A DNA stretch of 64,000 nt from positions 58,460 to 122,459 of the forward strand of contig NZ_CAMQSF010000006.1 in assembly GCF_947036865.1 (NCBI RefSeq), read 5' to 3'. The notes under the pieces are model-generated. The model was not told the DNA's origin, did no database searches, and saw only the letters and a list, made by a program, of their open reading frames with translations. The position numbers were made by a program, and so were the translations under genes. Origin of the DNA: an uncultured Caulobacter sp. (GTDB lineage Bacteria; Pseudomonadota; Alphaproteobacteria; Caulobacterales; Caulobacteraceae). Below are positions 10,401-18,368 of the stretch, piece by piece (the stretch's first letter is position 1; each line of letters begins with the position of its first letter).

Positions 10401-10757
10401 GCCGGCAACCAGATCAAGCTGGACGGCTATCCCGAGTTCCGTGGCTCGGGCAGCTTCACCTGGCGCTACAAGGGCTGGGGCGCGGGCGCCTTCGTCCAGT
10501 ATGTCGGCCAGGTCTACGATACGGGTCCGGCCCAGGTGAACGGCGAGTACTTCCCGATCAAGGCTTGGACGACGGTCAGCTTCTACGGCCAGTACGCCTT
10601 CAAGAAGGGCATGTTCGGCGCGTCCACCGTGCGTCTGGGCGTGCGCAACGCCTTCGACAAGGACCCGCCGATCTCGGCCTCGAACTTCGGCTTCCTCGGC
10701 GCGCTGCACAACGCCACGGGCCGCTACTGGTACATGAACCTGTCCAAGAAGTTCTAA
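7497..10757 (+). CDS. TonB-dependent receptor/transducer with STN domain
   Basis: A 1086-residue outer-membrane protein. ATG 7497 is chosen because the signal peptide (RRRTVRGFLMASAAVLVLAGPALAQ) begins right after it; a GTG 23 codons upstream is possible. Residues about 35-105 form an STN signalling domain (FNIPAGDAVTALQAFARQSGKQVLF...LTRLARAAGLTVQSNNGATITL). The plug follows (LPVTVVGEREILASGAVSGDELFRSIPQAGD; LRSLGTGNTLALLNGRR; VEVLRDGAAAIYGTDAVAGVVN), then a 22-strand-type barrel ending in LSKKF with the expected terminal Phe. With the preceding sigma and FecR genes it forms a transenvelope signalling system. The ligand is unknown; iron chelates are the classic case, but the adjacent gamma-glutamyltransferase leaves a peptide ligand open. 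Confidence 0.93.
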   Translation: MSIHTRRRTVRGFLMASAAVLVLAGPALAQESRHTFNIPAGDAVTALQAFARQSGKQVLFPFEAAAGKQTPAVTGEIADRDALTRLARAAGLTVQSNNGATITLRPETVEASVPQRQSAGAGATEEAQVVDTVVVVGSQIEGARTTEALPVTVVGEREILASGAVSGDELFRSIPQAGDVQFQEARTTGNLNDARGDVASLNLRSLGTGNTLALLNGRRAVLAPGSQTENLVPVQTVNTNSFPVAGIKRVEVLRDGAAAIYGTDAVAGVVNTVLDTRFRGLRMEAQYGGSEGTSYREGSINLKAGTRLKDGTRLTFFANYTGRSRLMASERDYSASEDHRPQVANTPWADNTTFDSRSTSSPWGSFTVIPSTTAVRQGTTALTTSGVFHVEPVGNTAAGCSSTVLTGNLCLKSGTITGAADRVLRYDENPDRTMKGGVERTNLFSTVEHDFGDVTAYGEAGYYHALFSGSREQSAPLSTAPITIAANAYWNPFGPTSSPNRLANLTGVPTTGLAMNITTYRVVDTGPRTYTVTDNSYRLLGGLKGSWNGWKWDSALLYSMARTKDMTHNAISNTLFQQALNRTDATAYNPFNGGSLDNYSLGDATPNSRETINSFLINVYRIGETSLALADFKVSKKDLVRLPGGDVGLAAGVEWRRETYDDNRDDRLDGKIKYTNNVTGVTYGTDVVGASGAPDVHGSRSVASAFFELAVPVISPEMRIPFVEEVSLQIAARDERYSDFGNVLKPKGAIYWKVGYGFALRGSVSQSFRAPNLPQFYSDGATVSNNRIDYAACRLNGVTCSSVSTIESRSGNKNLQPEQADNATVGFVYQPTFIPRAFGKLTLTSDFWSIREKGVIGVVGGYNAIAYDYYLRLHGSSNPNVVRDAPVGTATVGNIAYINDTYQNLQPRVVRGADFSLDYDLDDTRWGDFGLTVNVAKLLKYDQAPSPLESLLQTAVSAGELPGLTISSAGNQIKLDGYPEFRGSGSFTWRYKGWGAGAFVQYVGQVYDTGPAQVNGEYFPIKAWTTVSFYGQYAFKKGMFGASTVRLGVRNAFDKDPPISASNFGFLGALHNATGRYWYMNLSKKF

Positions 10758-10771
10758 CCCGGAACACCGAT

Positions 10772-10793
10772 CTCCCCGGCCAAGGCCGGGGAG
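10772..10793. terminator. Perfect GC hairpin between receptor and gamma-glutamyltransferase genes
   Basis: CTCCCCGGCC and its exact reverse complement GGCCGGGGAG are separated by only two bases, 14 bp after the receptor stop. No T-run follows. It could attenuate transcription into the next gene or protect the upstream mRNA end. Confidence 0.45.
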
Positions 10794-10831
10794 GCGGAAG
10801 GGTGTTCGCCTCTATCGCGGGAGAGGGCGTT

Positions 10832-12568
10832 TTGAAGCCGTTTCGTCTGATCTCCACCGGCCTCGCCACCCTGGCGCTGGCGATCGCGCCGATCGCCTCG
10901 ACCGGGGCGCTGGCCCAGAAGAAGCAGTTGCTGGAATATCCCAGCATCCACTCGCCCGTGGTCGGCGAGCGCGGCATGGTGGTCAGCCAGAACACGATCG
11001 CCACGCGGGTCGGCGCCGACATCCTGCGCCAGGGCGGCAACGCCGTGGACGCCGCCATCGCGACCGCCTTCGCCCTGGCGGTGGTCCTGCCGCGCGCCGG
11101 CAATATCGGCGGCGACGGCTTCATGATGGTCTACATGGCCAAGACCAACGACACGGTGTTCATCGACTACCGCGGCGTCGCGCCGATGGCCGCCAGGCTC
11201 GAGACCTTCGTCGACGCCGACGGCAAGGAAGACAACGACGTCTCCTCGCGCGGCTATCGGGCGCCGGTGGTGCCAGGGACGGTGGCGGGCCTCTATCTCG
11301 CGCATCAGAAATATGGACGGCTGCCCTGGAAGACGCTGGTCGAGCCGGCCATCAAGCTGGCGGGCGAGGGCGTGACCCTGTCGCCGGACGAGGCCTTCGT
11401 CTTCAGCTGGGGCAAGCAGCGCCTGTCCGAGAGCGCGGCTGGCAAGCGGACCTTCTACAAGCCCGGCGGCGAGCTCTATCGCGCCGGCGAGGTGCTGAAG
11501 CAGCCCGACCTTGCCTGGTCGCTGCGCCAGATCGCCGACCAGGGCGCCGACGCCTTCTATCGCGGCGCGATCGCCCAGCGCTTCGCCGCCGACATGAAGG
11601 CGCACGGCGGCCTGATCACCGCCGAGGATCTGGCCTCGTACAAGGCGGTGATCCGCCAGCCGCTGGAGGGCAGCTATCGCGGCCTGACGGTCAAGACCTC
11701 GCCTCCGGCCAGCGCCGGCGGCGCGACCCTGCTCGAGATGCTGAACATCCTGGAGCGGTTCGACCTGAAGGCCGCGGGCCTCGGCTCGGCCAAGACGCTG
11801 CACCTGGAAGCCGAGGCGATGAAGCTGGGCTACGCCGATCGCGCGCGGTTCCTGGGCGACACCGATTTCGTCAAGGTCCCGCTGAAGGGCTTCACGTCCA
11901 AGGCCTACGGCGCCGAGCGGGCCAAGCTGATCGACCCCGACCGCGCCAAGAGCGCCAAGGACCTGGGCGTCGGCGACCCCTGGGCGTTCGAGAGCCACAA
12001 CACCACGCACTTCTCGGTGGCCGACGCCGAGGGCAACGCGGTCAGCAACACCTTCACCCTGGGCGCCGATTTCGGCTCTGGCGTGATGGTCGAGGGCGCG
12101 GGCTTTGTTCTGAACAACCAGATGAACAACTACGCCCACGAGGCCGCCTGGCGGGCCCGGAAGGCCGGTCGCCCGCTGCCGCCAAACGCCCTGCAACCGG
12201 GCAAGCGGGTGCTGTCGACCATGATGCCGACCATGATCTTCAAGGACGGCAAGCCCTGGCTGATCACCGGCACGCCGGGCGGCAGCACGATCATCGACAC
12301 GGTGCTGCAGGTCATCGTCAACGTCGTCGATTTCAAGCTGAACGTCGCCGAGGCCACCCATCAGCCGCGCATCTTCCAGGACGCCAGCGACAATCTGCGC
12401 GTCGAGCCGAACTTCAATCCCGACACGGTGGCCGCCCTCAAGGCGATGGGCCACCCCCTATCCTCGGACGAGACCATGGGCTCCGCCCAATCGATCATGA
12501 TCGAGAATGGCCTCTATCTGGGCGGCGCGGATCCGCGTCGTCCGGGCGCCGAGGCGGTCGCGCCCTAG
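10832..12568 (+). CDS. ggt: Gamma-glutamyltransferase (glutathione hydrolase), exported
   Basis: Start chosen at TTG 10832 because GGGAGAGGG lies just upstream and the signal peptide (LKPFRLISTGLATLALAIAPIASTGALAQ) begins there; GTG 10802 is the alternative. The product is 578 residues. The large-subunit motif RQGGNAVDAAIATAFALAVV and the glycine-rich NIGGDGFMM are typical. The autoprocessing site and catalytic nucleophile is Thr391 in NTTHFSVADAEGNAVSNTFTL, so cleavage should give ~390- and ~188-residue subunits. The conserved PGGSTI segment is present. The enzyme removes gamma-glutamyl groups from glutathione and related peptides in the periplasm. It lies 74 bp after the TonB receptor, on the same strand, and may supply amino acids from gamma-glutamyl peptides. 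Confidence 0.93.
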   Translation: MKPFRLISTGLATLALAIAPIASTGALAQKKQLLEYPSIHSPVVGERGMVVSQNTIATRVGADILRQGGNAVDAAIATAFALAVVLPRAGNIGGDGFMMVYMAKTNDTVFIDYRGVAPMAARLETFVDADGKEDNDVSSRGYRAPVVPGTVAGLYLAHQKYGRLPWKTLVEPAIKLAGEGVTLSPDEAFVFSWGKQRLSESAAGKRTFYKPGGELYRAGEVLKQPDLAWSLRQIADQGADAFYRGAIAQRFAADMKAHGGLITAEDLASYKAVIRQPLEGSYRGLTVKTSPPASAGGATLLEMLNILERFDLKAAGLGSAKTLHLEAEAMKLGYADRARFLGDTDFVKVPLKGFTSKAYGAERAKLIDPDRAKSAKDLGVGDPWAFESHNTTHFSVADAEGNAVSNTFTLGADFGSGVMVEGAGFVLNNQMNNYAHEAAWRARKAGRPLPPNALQPGKRVLSTMMPTMIFKDGKPWLITGTPGGSTIIDTVLQVIVNVVDFKLNVAEATHQPRIFQDASDNLRVEPNFNPDTVAALKAMGHPLSSDETMGSAQSIMIENGLYLGGADPRRPGAEAVAP

Positions 12569-13088
12569 GGACGTCCTTCCTCCCTGAACGTCCTCCAAGG
12601 GTCTCGATCATCGGCGCCGGAGCTGCCCCTCCGGCGCCGAACGCGTTTCTGGCCGCCCGGCGACGGTCGCGGAGCGAGCGCGGCGGCGCGATACAACCGG
12701 GCAACCGACTGTCTCAAAACGGTTTTTTCGGGGTGCGACAATCTGTCCGTCCTCAGGCAAAGCCGCGCTTGGACCTGAGCAGCGAACAGCCGGCGGAAGG
12801 CGAGTTTCAGATTCTAGTCCTCGATAAGCTCAAACGCACCTATCGATTTAAGGGCGATCTACCGGATGAGCCGATAATCTCGCATCGATATCGAGTAAAT
12901 ATATGTCGATATACCGCGAACCGCCATGCATATATCGGCCTGAGTGCAAAGTAATTATATTGTAGCAAGTCTTTCATTCCATTTTGTACCCTATTTGGGT
13001 ATTGACGAATTAACGACTTGTTTTCTTTTAAAGCAGCGTTTGTCCCCAGATTTCGCGGCCAGAAGTTGTCGCGTTTATGGGGATACAG
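12569..13088. other. Intergenic region, GC hairpin then AT-rich stretch
   Basis: This 520-bp region begins with a GC hairpin and then changes to clearly AT-richer sequence from about 12800 to 13050, containing repeated CGATAT words and a TTGACG box near 13001. The 73-codon frame at 12733-12954 has no ribosome-binding site, no recognisable motif and straddles the composition change, so I do not call a gene. The AT-rich part probably holds the promoter of the following operon. Confidence 0.5.
12612..12639 (+). terminator. GC hairpin, copy 1 of a dispersed terminator-like repeat
   Basis: CGGCGCCGGA (12612-12621) pairs with TCCGGCGCCG (12630-12639) around GCTGCCCC, 43 bp after the gamma-glutamyltransferase stop. 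The same hairpin with its right flank recurs at 17586-17613. Its position after a + strand gene suggests a terminator. Confidence 0.6.
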
Positions 13089-13613
13089 ATGTCTCGAACT
13101 AACCTAACCGCTCTGGGGGCGGCGCTGTCTTGCGCGCTGCTCGCCACCGCCGCCCACGCCGACCCCGCCAAGGATCTGCAGGTCGCGGGGCGGGGGCTTA
13201 CCTTCCTCGAAAACGGACCGAGCGGATCGGGCGTGCTGGGCATCGTCTACGACCCGTCCAAGCCCGCCTCGGTGGCCGAGAAGAACGCCTTGATGTCCGC
13301 CATCGGCGGCGGCCTGCAGGCGGGCGCGCTGACCCTGACCGGCAAGCCGATCGAAGCCGGCGCCGTGGGCGGCGCCAGCGGCGTGGTCGCCCTGTTCGTC
13401 ACCAAGGGCGTCAACTACGCGGCCGTCGGCGGCGCGGCCAAGGCCAAGAAGATCATCACCATCGGGTCGGACCCCGAGTGCGCCACCAGCGGCGGCTGCG
13501 CCATGAGCGTCGCCACCGAGCCCAAGGTCGAGATCATCGTCAACCGCGGCGCCGCCGCCGCCGTCGGCGCGGTCTTCAAGGCCGCCTTCCGCATGATGAT
13601 CCGCGAAGTCTGA
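13089..13613 (+). CDS. Small periplasmic protein, possibly YfiR-like, partner of TonB receptor
   Basis: A 174-residue protein; ATG 13089 has GGGGA upstream, whereas the ATG four codons earlier has none. The N-terminus (MSRTNLTALGAALSCALLATAAHA) is a signal peptide. The mature protein has GRGLTFLENGPSGSGVLGIVYDP, a central glycine/alanine-rich part, and a conserved-looking C-terminus with two cysteines (DPECATSGGCAMSVATEPKVEIIVNRGAAAA...FRMMIREV). The closing 'VEIIVNR..A......F...F.MMI.EV' pattern recalls YfiR-type periplasmic proteins, which are often found next to a TonB receptor and a membrane signalling protein. I recognise this from memory only. The gene is 20 bp before a TonB receptor gene, and a chemoreceptor gene follows. 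Confidence 0.6.
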   Translation: MSRTNLTALGAALSCALLATAAHADPAKDLQVAGRGLTFLENGPSGSGVLGIVYDPSKPASVAEKNALMSAIGGGLQAGALTLTGKPIEAGAVGGASGVVALFVTKGVNYAAVGGAAKAKKIITIGSDPECATSGGCAMSVATEPKVEIIVNRGAAAAVGAVFKAAFRMMIREV

Positions 13614-13633
13614 TCCGAGCCGCCCAGAGAACC

Positions 13634-15637
13634 ATGACCATGAAAACCACGCTCTTCGCCGGCGCCTCCGTCGGCCTCTGCATGCTGGCCTCGGCCACCG
13701 CCGCTTCCGCCCAGTCGATCGACTACGGCGCGCTGGAGCAGCTGTTCAACGAGCCCGTCACCACCAGCGCCACCGGCTCGCCGCAGCGCGCCACCCAGGC
13801 GCCCGCCGACATGCAGATCATCTCGGCCGCCGACATCCGCCGCTCGGGCGAGGTGACGCTGCCAGGCGTTCTGCAGCGCGTCGCCGGTATCGACGTGCTG
13901 AACTTCTCGGCCGGCCAGGCGGACGTCAATGTTCGCGGCTACGATCAGGTCAGCTCTCCGCGTCTGCTGGTGCTGGTCAACGGCCGCCAAGTCTATCTGG
14001 ACCACTATGGCCTGACCGTCTGGGCCTCCCTTCCCGTCCAGATGGACGAGATCCGTCAGATCGAGGTCGTGAAGGGGCCCAACAGCGCGCTGTTCGGCTT
14101 CAACGCCGTCTCGGGCGTGGTCAACATCATCACCTTCAATCCGAAGTTCGACGACCTGAACGTCGCGACCGCCCGCGTGGGCGACCATGGCCAGAGGACG
14201 GTCTCGCTGGCGACGACGGTCAAGCTGGGCCAGGCGATCTCGGCGCGCCTTTCGGCCGGCGCCGAGAAGCAGAACGAATGGGCCCGCACGGGGGCGCTGC
14301 CGACGGCGGCCAGCTTGCACGATCCGCGGCGCCTCTCCACGGCTCTGGACGTCGTGGCGCAACTGGCCCCCAAGACCGAGCTCCGCGCCGAAGGCTCGTG
14401 GTCGAACATCCAGGAAGACAGCGTGGCCGGCGGCTACAGCTACACCGCGATGAAGATGATCACCAGCTCGGGCAAGGCGACCCTGACCTCGGACACGCGC
14501 CTGGGGCAGCTGCAAGCCCAAGCCTACGAGAACAGGCTGACCGCCAAGTACGGCCTGGCCGGCGGCATCAACTGGAAGAACACGATCGACGTCGTGAGCG
14601 TGCAGGATCTGTTCAAGATCGGCGCGGCGAACACGATCCGCCTGGGCGGCGAATATCGCCACAACACCCTGAACACCGCGCCGATCACCGGCGGTAAGGT
14701 CAGCTACGATGTCTGGTCCGCCTCGGCCATGTGGAACTGGGTGGTCAACGATAAGCTGACCACGACGGCGGCGCTTCGCTTCGACAAGCTGAGCCTGGCG
14801 CGCACCGGTCCGTTCCCCGCGCGGATCCCCCTGGGCGACAACAAGTACTGGAACCGCGACATCAACGAGCCGAGCCTGAACCTGACGGCCGCGTGGCGGC
14901 CGACGGACTTCGACACCTTCCGCCTTTCGTACGGGCGCGGCGTTCAGGCCCCGAGCCTGACCGAGCTGGGCGGCGTGCAGCTGGGTTCGGGTCCGGTCTA
15001 TCTGCTGGGCAACCCGAACCTGAGACCGACGATCGTCGCCAATTACGAGGCGGCCTACGATCGGGAGCTTAAGAACGCCAAGCTGGGCGTGCGCTTCTTC
15101 CTTCAGGACTGGACCGACCTGAAGAGCGGGATCAGCACGGCGGCCATGGACTTCGCGCCGACCGCCACGACCGCGCCGGGCTTCACCTACCGCAATGTCA
15201 GCGACTCCAAGATGAAGGGCGTCGAACTGATCGCCTCGGGCAAGGTCGCCGGCGGCTTCGGCTGGCGCGCCAACTACACCTATACCGACGTCAAGGACTC
15301 GCTGTTCCCCGGCTTCAACGCCGTGCAGCGCTACGTGGCCTTCGCGCAGACCACGCCCAAGAGCCGCGGCAACCTGGGCGTCGATTGGTCCGGCGGGCCG
15401 TGGGAGGCCGACGCGAACCTGCACTATGTCGGCGACTTCCAATGGTACGACATCACCAATGGCGCCCTGCAGCCGGTGAAGGCCTACGCGTCGCTGTCGA
15501 GCCGCGTCGGGTACAAGGCCGGCGACGGCCTGGTCTTCGCCGTCGGCGGCCAGAACCTGCTCAACGCGCGGCAGCAGCAGACTCGCGGGCTGCAAGCCGA
15601 GCGCCGCGTCCAGTTCACCGTCAGCAAGAGCTGGTGA
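13634..15637 (+). CDS. TonB-dependent receptor, BtuB-like size
   Basis: A 667-residue outer-membrane protein starting at ATG 13634 (ATG 13640 equally possible). A signal peptide ([25 protein letters not shown]) is followed by a plug without an STN domain: [87 protein letters not shown]. The barrel ends in VQFTVSKSW with an aromatic terminal residue. The compact size is like vitamin B12 or small-siderophore receptors, but the ligand is not deducible. It is the middle gene of a three-gene set with a periplasmic protein upstream and a chemoreceptor 53 bp downstream, which suggests linked uptake and sensing. Confidence 0.92.
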   Translation: MTMKTTLFAGASVGLCMLASATAASAQSIDYGALEQLFNEPVTTSATGSPQRATQAPADMQIISAADIRRSGEVTLPGVLQRVAGIDVLNFSAGQADVNVRGYDQVSSPRLLVLVNGRQVYLDHYGLTVWASLPVQMDEIRQIEVVKGPNSALFGFNAVSGVVNIITFNPKFDDLNVATARVGDHGQRTVSLATTVKLGQAISARLSAGAEKQNEWARTGALPTAASLHDPRRLSTALDVVAQLAPKTELRAEGSWSNIQEDSVAGGYSYTAMKMITSSGKATLTSDTRLGQLQAQAYENRLTAKYGLAGGINWKNTIDVVSVQDLFKIGAANTIRLGGEYRHNTLNTAPITGGKVSYDVWSASAMWNWVVNDKLTTTAALRFDKLSLARTGPFPARIPLGDNKYWNRDINEPSLNLTAAWRPTDFDTFRLSYGRGVQAPSLTELGGVQLGSGPVYLLGNPNLRPTIVANYEAAYDRELKNAKLGVRFFLQDWTDLKSGISTAAMDFAPTATTAPGFTYRNVSDSKMKGVELIASGKVAGGFGWRANYTYTDVKDSLFPGFNAVQRYVAFAQTTPKSRGNLGVDWSGGPWEADANLHYVGDFQWYDITNGALQPVKAYASLSSRVGYKAGDGLVFAVGGQNLLNARQQQTRGLQAERRVQFTVSKSW

Positions 15638-15690
15638 CGCCTGGCGGCCCCGCGGGCGACCGCGGGGCCGACTTCCTTCGGAGACAGTCG

Positions 15691-17538
15691 ATGACGAAGC
15701 TTAAGATCGCCAACCTGCCGCTGGTGGTGAAGATGGCGGTGGCGCCGGCCTTCGCGGTGATCATGCTCACCCTGGTGGCGGCCGGAGCCTTCTGGACCCA
15801 GACCCAGCAGACCGTGCTGCTGCGGCACGTGGTCGAACAGGACATGACGACCAGCAGTCGCCTGCTCCTGGCCTCCAAGCGCATCGCGGCCGCTCATGGG
15901 ACGCTCTATCAGGTCCTGACCCGCCAAGCCGCCGCCGGCGCCGCCGGCGCGACCGGCAGCGACGCCAAGCTGAAGGCGCTGATCGGCGAGGTCGACGGCA
16001 TCAAGGCCGAACTGACCGCCATCAAGACCGATCTTCCCGCCGACCAGCAGGCCAAGTTCGCCGGCGTGCTGAAGGATCTGGCCAATTATCGCGGCGGCAT
16101 CGAGGTCGTGGGCTCGATGCTCGGCATTGACTTCCCGTCCGCCGCCGCCTTCGTCGAGCCGTTCGAGGCGCAGTACGCCAGCATGACGGCGGCGCTGGAC
16201 AAGGCCTCCAAGGAGGTCATCACCGACTCCAGCGCCAAGGCCCAGGCCAGCGCCGCCAAGGCCCGGCTCTATGGCGCGATGCTGATGGGTCTCGTGCTCT
16301 TCACCATCATCGCCGTCGCCGTCGTGGCCATCGCCGGGGTGATGGGCATCCGCCGCGCCGTCGACGCCATCTCCAACGCCACCGAACGCCTGGCGGAGGG
16401 CGACGTCGCCCTCGATCTGGACGCCCTGCAACGCGGCGACGAACTGGGCGCGATCGTGCGGTCGCTCTCGGTCTTCCGTGACAATCAGCATCGTATCGTC
16501 GCCCTCCGGGCCGAGCAGGAGAGCGCCAACGGCCGCGAAGCCGCCGCCCGCGCCGAACAGGAGCGCGAGCGCTCGCTGGCCCAGGCCGAGCAGCAGAGCG
16601 TCGTCGAGGGGCTGGCGCGGGGGCTGGAGCGCCTGGCTTCGGGGGACCTGGCCTATCGCCTCGGGACGGCGTTCCCGCCGGCGTACGAAAAGCTGCGGAC
16701 CGATTTCAACCAGGCCATCGCCAAGCTGGGCGAAGCCATGCGCACGATCAACGTGGTCTCGGAAGGCATCCACGGCGGCGCGCGCGAAATCTCCAGCGCC
16801 TCGGCCGACCTGTCGCGGCGCACCGAGCGCCAGGCCGCCAGCCTGGAAGAGACCGCCGCGGCGCTCGACGAGGTCACCGGCGCGGTCCGCAAGATGGCCC
16901 AGAACGCCAACAACGCCTCGAGCGTGGTCGCCGCCGCGCGCGGCGACGCCGAGACCTCCGGCAAGATCGCGCTGAACGCCGTCGTCGCCATGAACGAGAT
17001 CGCCCGCTACGCGCAGGAGATCAGCCAGATCGTCGGCGTGGTCGACGAGATCGCCTTCCAGACCAACCTGCTGGCCCTGAACGCCGGCGTCGAGGCGGCG
17101 CGGGCGGGGGAGAGCGGCCGCGGCTTCGCGGTCGTCGCCCAGGAGGTGCGGGCGCTGGCCCAACGCTCGGCCGACGCGGCGCGCGAGATCAAGGGCCTGA
17201 TCCAGGCCTCCAGCCAGCAGGTGGAGCAGGGGGTGGGTCTGGTCAGCAAGACGGGGTCGGCGCTGGAGATGATCGTCGGCCGGGTCGGCGAGATCAACGC
17301 CCTGGTCGGCGAGATCGCCACCTCGGCCCGGGACCAGGCCATGGGACTGACCGAGGTGAACTCGGCCGTCAACCAGATGGACCAGGTGACCCAGCAGAAC
17401 GCGGCCATGGTGGAGCAGGCGACCGCAGCCAGCCACGCCCTGGGCTCCGAGGCCGCGCGCCTGGCCGAGCTGGTCGGCATGTTCCAACTGGGCGAGAGCG
17501 CCGGACACGCCGCCGACCCCTGGCGTCGAGCCGCCTGA
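15691..17538 (+). CDS. Methyl-accepting chemotaxis protein
   Basis: A 615-residue inner-membrane chemoreceptor starting at ATG 15691 behind GGAGA. Helix 1 is at about residues 13-35 ([23 protein letters not shown]) and helix 2 at about 190-212 ([27 protein letters not shown]), flanking a ~155-residue periplasmic helical sensor domain. HAMP-like segments follow ([40 protein letters not shown]), with a long coiled coil between them. The signalling tip is intact: [62 protein letters not shown] (about residues 445-510). It would control CheA activity in response to a periplasmic signal, plausibly relating to the ligand of the adjacent receptor. Confidence 0.93.
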   Translation: MTKLKIANLPLVVKMAVAPAFAVIMLTLVAAGAFWTQTQQTVLLRHVVEQDMTTSSRLLLASKRIAAAHGTLYQVLTRQAAAGAAGATGSDAKLKALIGEVDGIKAELTAIKTDLPADQQAKFAGVLKDLANYRGGIEVVGSMLGIDFPSAAAFVEPFEAQYASMTAALDKASKEVITDSSAKAQASAAKARLYGAMLMGLVLFTIIAVAVVAIAGVMGIRRAVDAISNATERLAEGDVALDLDALQRGDELGAIVRSLSVFRDNQHRIVALRAEQESANGREAAARAEQERERSLAQAEQQSVVEGLARGLERLASGDLAYRLGTAFPPAYEKLRTDFNQAIAKLGEAMRTINVVSEGIHGGAREISSASADLSRRTERQAASLEETAAALDEVTGAVRKMAQNANNASSVVAAARGDAETSGKIALNAVVAMNEIARYAQEISQIVGVVDEIAFQTNLLALNAGVEAARAGESGRGFAVVAQEVRALAQRSADAAREIKGLIQASSQQVEQGVGLVSKTGSALEMIVGRVGEINALVGEIATSARDQAMGLTEVNSAVNQMDQVTQQNAAMVEQATAASHALGSEAARLAELVGMFQLGESAGHAADPWRRAA

Positions 17539-17585
17539 ACGGATCGGCGCGAGGCCTTTGCTCCCCGCGACCTCGCGTCGGTTCC

Positions 17586-17613
17586 CGGCGCCGGAGCTTC
17601 CCCTCCGGCGCCG
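17586..17613. terminator. GC hairpin, copy 2 of a dispersed terminator-like repeat
   Basis: CGGCGCCGGA (17586-17595) pairs with TCCGGCGCCG (17604-17613) around GCTTCCCC, 48 bp past the chemoreceptor stop and between convergent genes. It matches the 12612 copy at all but one base of the hairpin, and the shared right flank GAACGCG continues the identity. Confidence 0.6.
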
Positions 17614-17678
17614 AACGCGCTTCCGAGGCCCAAGCCTTCGAGGAAGCCGCCGCGAAGGCGGCTTCGCGAACGCTCAGA

Positions 17679-18218
17679 TCAACGCGGGCGCGCGTTCTCG
17701 GCGGCGGCGATGGCCGCGGCGACATTGGCGTCCTGATCGGCGCTGCCGCCCGAGACGCCGACCGCCCCGACGATGAGCCCGTCTCGGACGATCGGCGCGC
17801 CGCCGCCGATCGCTATGACCTCGTCGTTGGACAGAATGGCCAAGCGGCCGCCCTGCAGCTGGGACTCTCGAACGCTGGTCGCGACCCGGTATCGGGCGGA
17901 GGTGCGCGCCTTCAACTGCGCCGCGCGGATCGCGCCATACGAAACGCCGTCCATGCGCCCGAAGGCCACCAGTTCGCCCGACGGTTCAACGATCGCGAAC
18001 GCCTGGCGCAGGCCCGCGGCCCGGCTCTTCAGCATCCCGGCCTGGATGATCTTGAGGGCCTCGTCGTAATGGATGGGCGCGCCATAGTCTTCCACGGCGG
18101 GCGCGGCGGCCGGCGCTGGGTCGTGCGACGGCGCGGGCTGTTGGGCGGCCACCGCGCCGGCGCAAAGCAGTTGAACGGTCAGGGCGACCATCGCCCATCG
18201 AACGCGTCGATCCAGCAT
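17679..18218 (-). CDS. Exported GlcG/HbpS family heme-binding-like protein
   Basis: A 179-residue protein. ATG 18218 is preferred over ATG 18230 because GGGGGAAGAG directly precedes it. The signal peptide (RRVRWAMVALTVQLLCAGAVAAQQ) is followed by a short Ala/Pro linker and the GlcG/HbpS (DUF336) domain: LKIIQAGMLKSRAAGLRQAFAIVEPSGELVAFGRMDGVSYGAIRAAQLKARTSARYR, then GGAPIVRDGLIVGAVGVSGGSADQDANVAAAIAAA. HbpS of Streptomyces binds heme and senses redox stress; other members have unknown roles. This one is probably periplasmic. It is convergent with the chemoreceptor and downstream of the M14 peptidase on the same strand, 150 bp away. Confidence 0.85.
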   Translation of the reverse strand: MLDRRVRWAMVALTVQLLCAGAVAAQQPAPSHDPAPAAAPAVEDYGAPIHYDEALKIIQAGMLKSRAAGLRQAFAIVEPSGELVAFGRMDGVSYGAIRAAQLKARTSARYRVATSVRESQLQGGRLAILSNDEVIAIGGGAPIVRDGLIVGAVGVSGGSADQDANVAAAIAAAENARPR

Positions 18219-18368
18219 CTCTTCCCCCATGTCAGAGGGCGTCAGCCGATCACGGCCATGCTCGACCGTTCGCCGCGCCGCCCCCGAGCCGCGGCGTTGT
18301 CATGGCTAACCGACCGCTTCACGCCAGACAACCGCTAGCGGCCCGGGATGAGCCGGCCAGCGGCGGTC

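Noticed and set aside
12733..12954. 73-codon frame in the AT-rich intergenic region
   Set aside because: GTG start without ribosome-binding site, no recognisable motif, and it crosses a sharp composition change; better explained as non-coding.
13020..13088. Cobalamin riboswitch before the BtuB-sized receptor operon
   Set aside because: No B12-box-like conserved core could be recognised in the AT-rich leader.
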